A DNA stretch of 6,291 nucleotides from an uncultured Bacilli bacterium (GTDB lineage Bacteria > Bacillota_I > Bacilli_A > RF39 > UBA660), in contig CANQWJ010000075.1 of assembly GCA_947627525.1 (NCBI GenBank), positions 1-6,291 on the forward strand, written 5' to 3'. How positions within the stretch are numbered: position 1 is the stretch's first letter; each line of letters opens with the position of its first letter. The position numbers were made by a program, and so were the translations under genes. The notes beneath the pieces are model-generated. The model saw only the letters and a list, made by a program, of their open reading frames with translations, had not been told where the DNA came from and searched no databases. Shown piece by piece: positions 6,091-6,291 of this stretch.

Positions 6091-6291
6091 TTTCTAACTC
6101 CTCCTTTGACAATTGCGATAAAGCAATTTCTTTATAAATCTTACACTTTTTTAATAATTCTTTATGGGTTCCAATTCCGACACATTTACCCTTATCAAGA
6201 ACGACAATTTTATCAGCATTCATAATTGTTCCGATTCTTTGAGCAACAATCATATTAGTAGCAGAACTAGTATATTTCTTAAATTCTTTTC
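6083..6291 (-). CDS. ABC exporter half-transporter, first subunit (C-terminal end only)
   Basis: The window holds only the last 69 codons; the gene continues beyond the right edge. The visible part is the end of the ATPase domain: TNMIVAQRIGTIMNADKIVVLDKGK, then GIGTHKELL and a helical tail ending LSKEELENA. The switch-loop histidine is replaced by glutamine (AQR instead of AHR), a mark of the degenerate nucleotide site in heterodimeric exporters such as TM287/288 and BmrCD, where only one ATP site is fully catalytic. The partner encoded next keeps its histidine. The TAG stop (6083-6085) lies inside the start of the second subunit gene, an 8-bp overlap that couples the two and supports a 1:1 complex. 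Confidence 0.92.
   Translation of the reverse strand, partial: KEFKKYTSSATNMIVAQRIGTIMNADKIVVLDKGKCVGIGTHKELLKKCKIYKEIALSQLSKEELENA

Overview
The window is AT-rich DNA from a low-GC, endospore-forming Bacillota. It carries a sporulation sigma factor of the SigF type followed by a spoVAC-spoVAD-spoVAE cluster. UGA is used as a stop (end of spoVAD) and UGG for tryptophan, so the genetic code is standard. The sequence does not fix the genus. The very low GC, the short sigma factor and the minimal spoVA set would fit an Erysipelotrichia- or clostridia-like gut lineage, but that is only inference.

Layout from the right edge, all on the minus strand except the last item. (1) 6291-3281: the 3' end of one ABC exporter half, a complete second half (8-bp overlap) and an RDD-family membrane protein 8 nt further on. 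This looks like one operon and ends in a stem-loop terminator at about 3252-3282. (2) 3280-3066: an intergenic region with an exact Spo0A box, a plausible vegetative-type promoter just downstream of it, and a leader with several Shine-Dalgarno-like motifs. (3) 3065-2409: the sigma factor. (4) 2408-2343: a compact junction in which a hairpin covering the spoVAC ribosome binding site overlaps a candidate SigG promoter. (5) 2342-556: spoVAC, spoVAD and spoVAE, tightly coupled, ending at a bidirectional terminator shared with the converging plus-strand gene. (6) 1-531, plus strand: the C-terminal part of a polytopic membrane protein resembling acyltransferase family 3, interrupted at its 5' side by a perfect 49-bp inverted repeat.

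Biological reading: Spo0A~P probably switches on the sigma factor gene directly. In the forespore, SigF- or SigG-type polymerase then expresses the SpoVA proteins that load dipicolinic acid into the spore core. The spoIIAA and spoIIAB genes, which normally sit in front of sigF, are absent from this stretch. The heterodimeric ABC exporter and RDD protein form a separate unit that is probably not sporulation-specific.

The least ordinary points are the 49-bp palindrome that breaks the acyltransferase-like gene (mutation or assembly artefact), the hairpin/promoter overlap before spoVAC, and sigF standing directly behind a Spo0A-box promoter without its anti-sigma genes. I see no CRISPR array, transposon, tRNA or rRNA.
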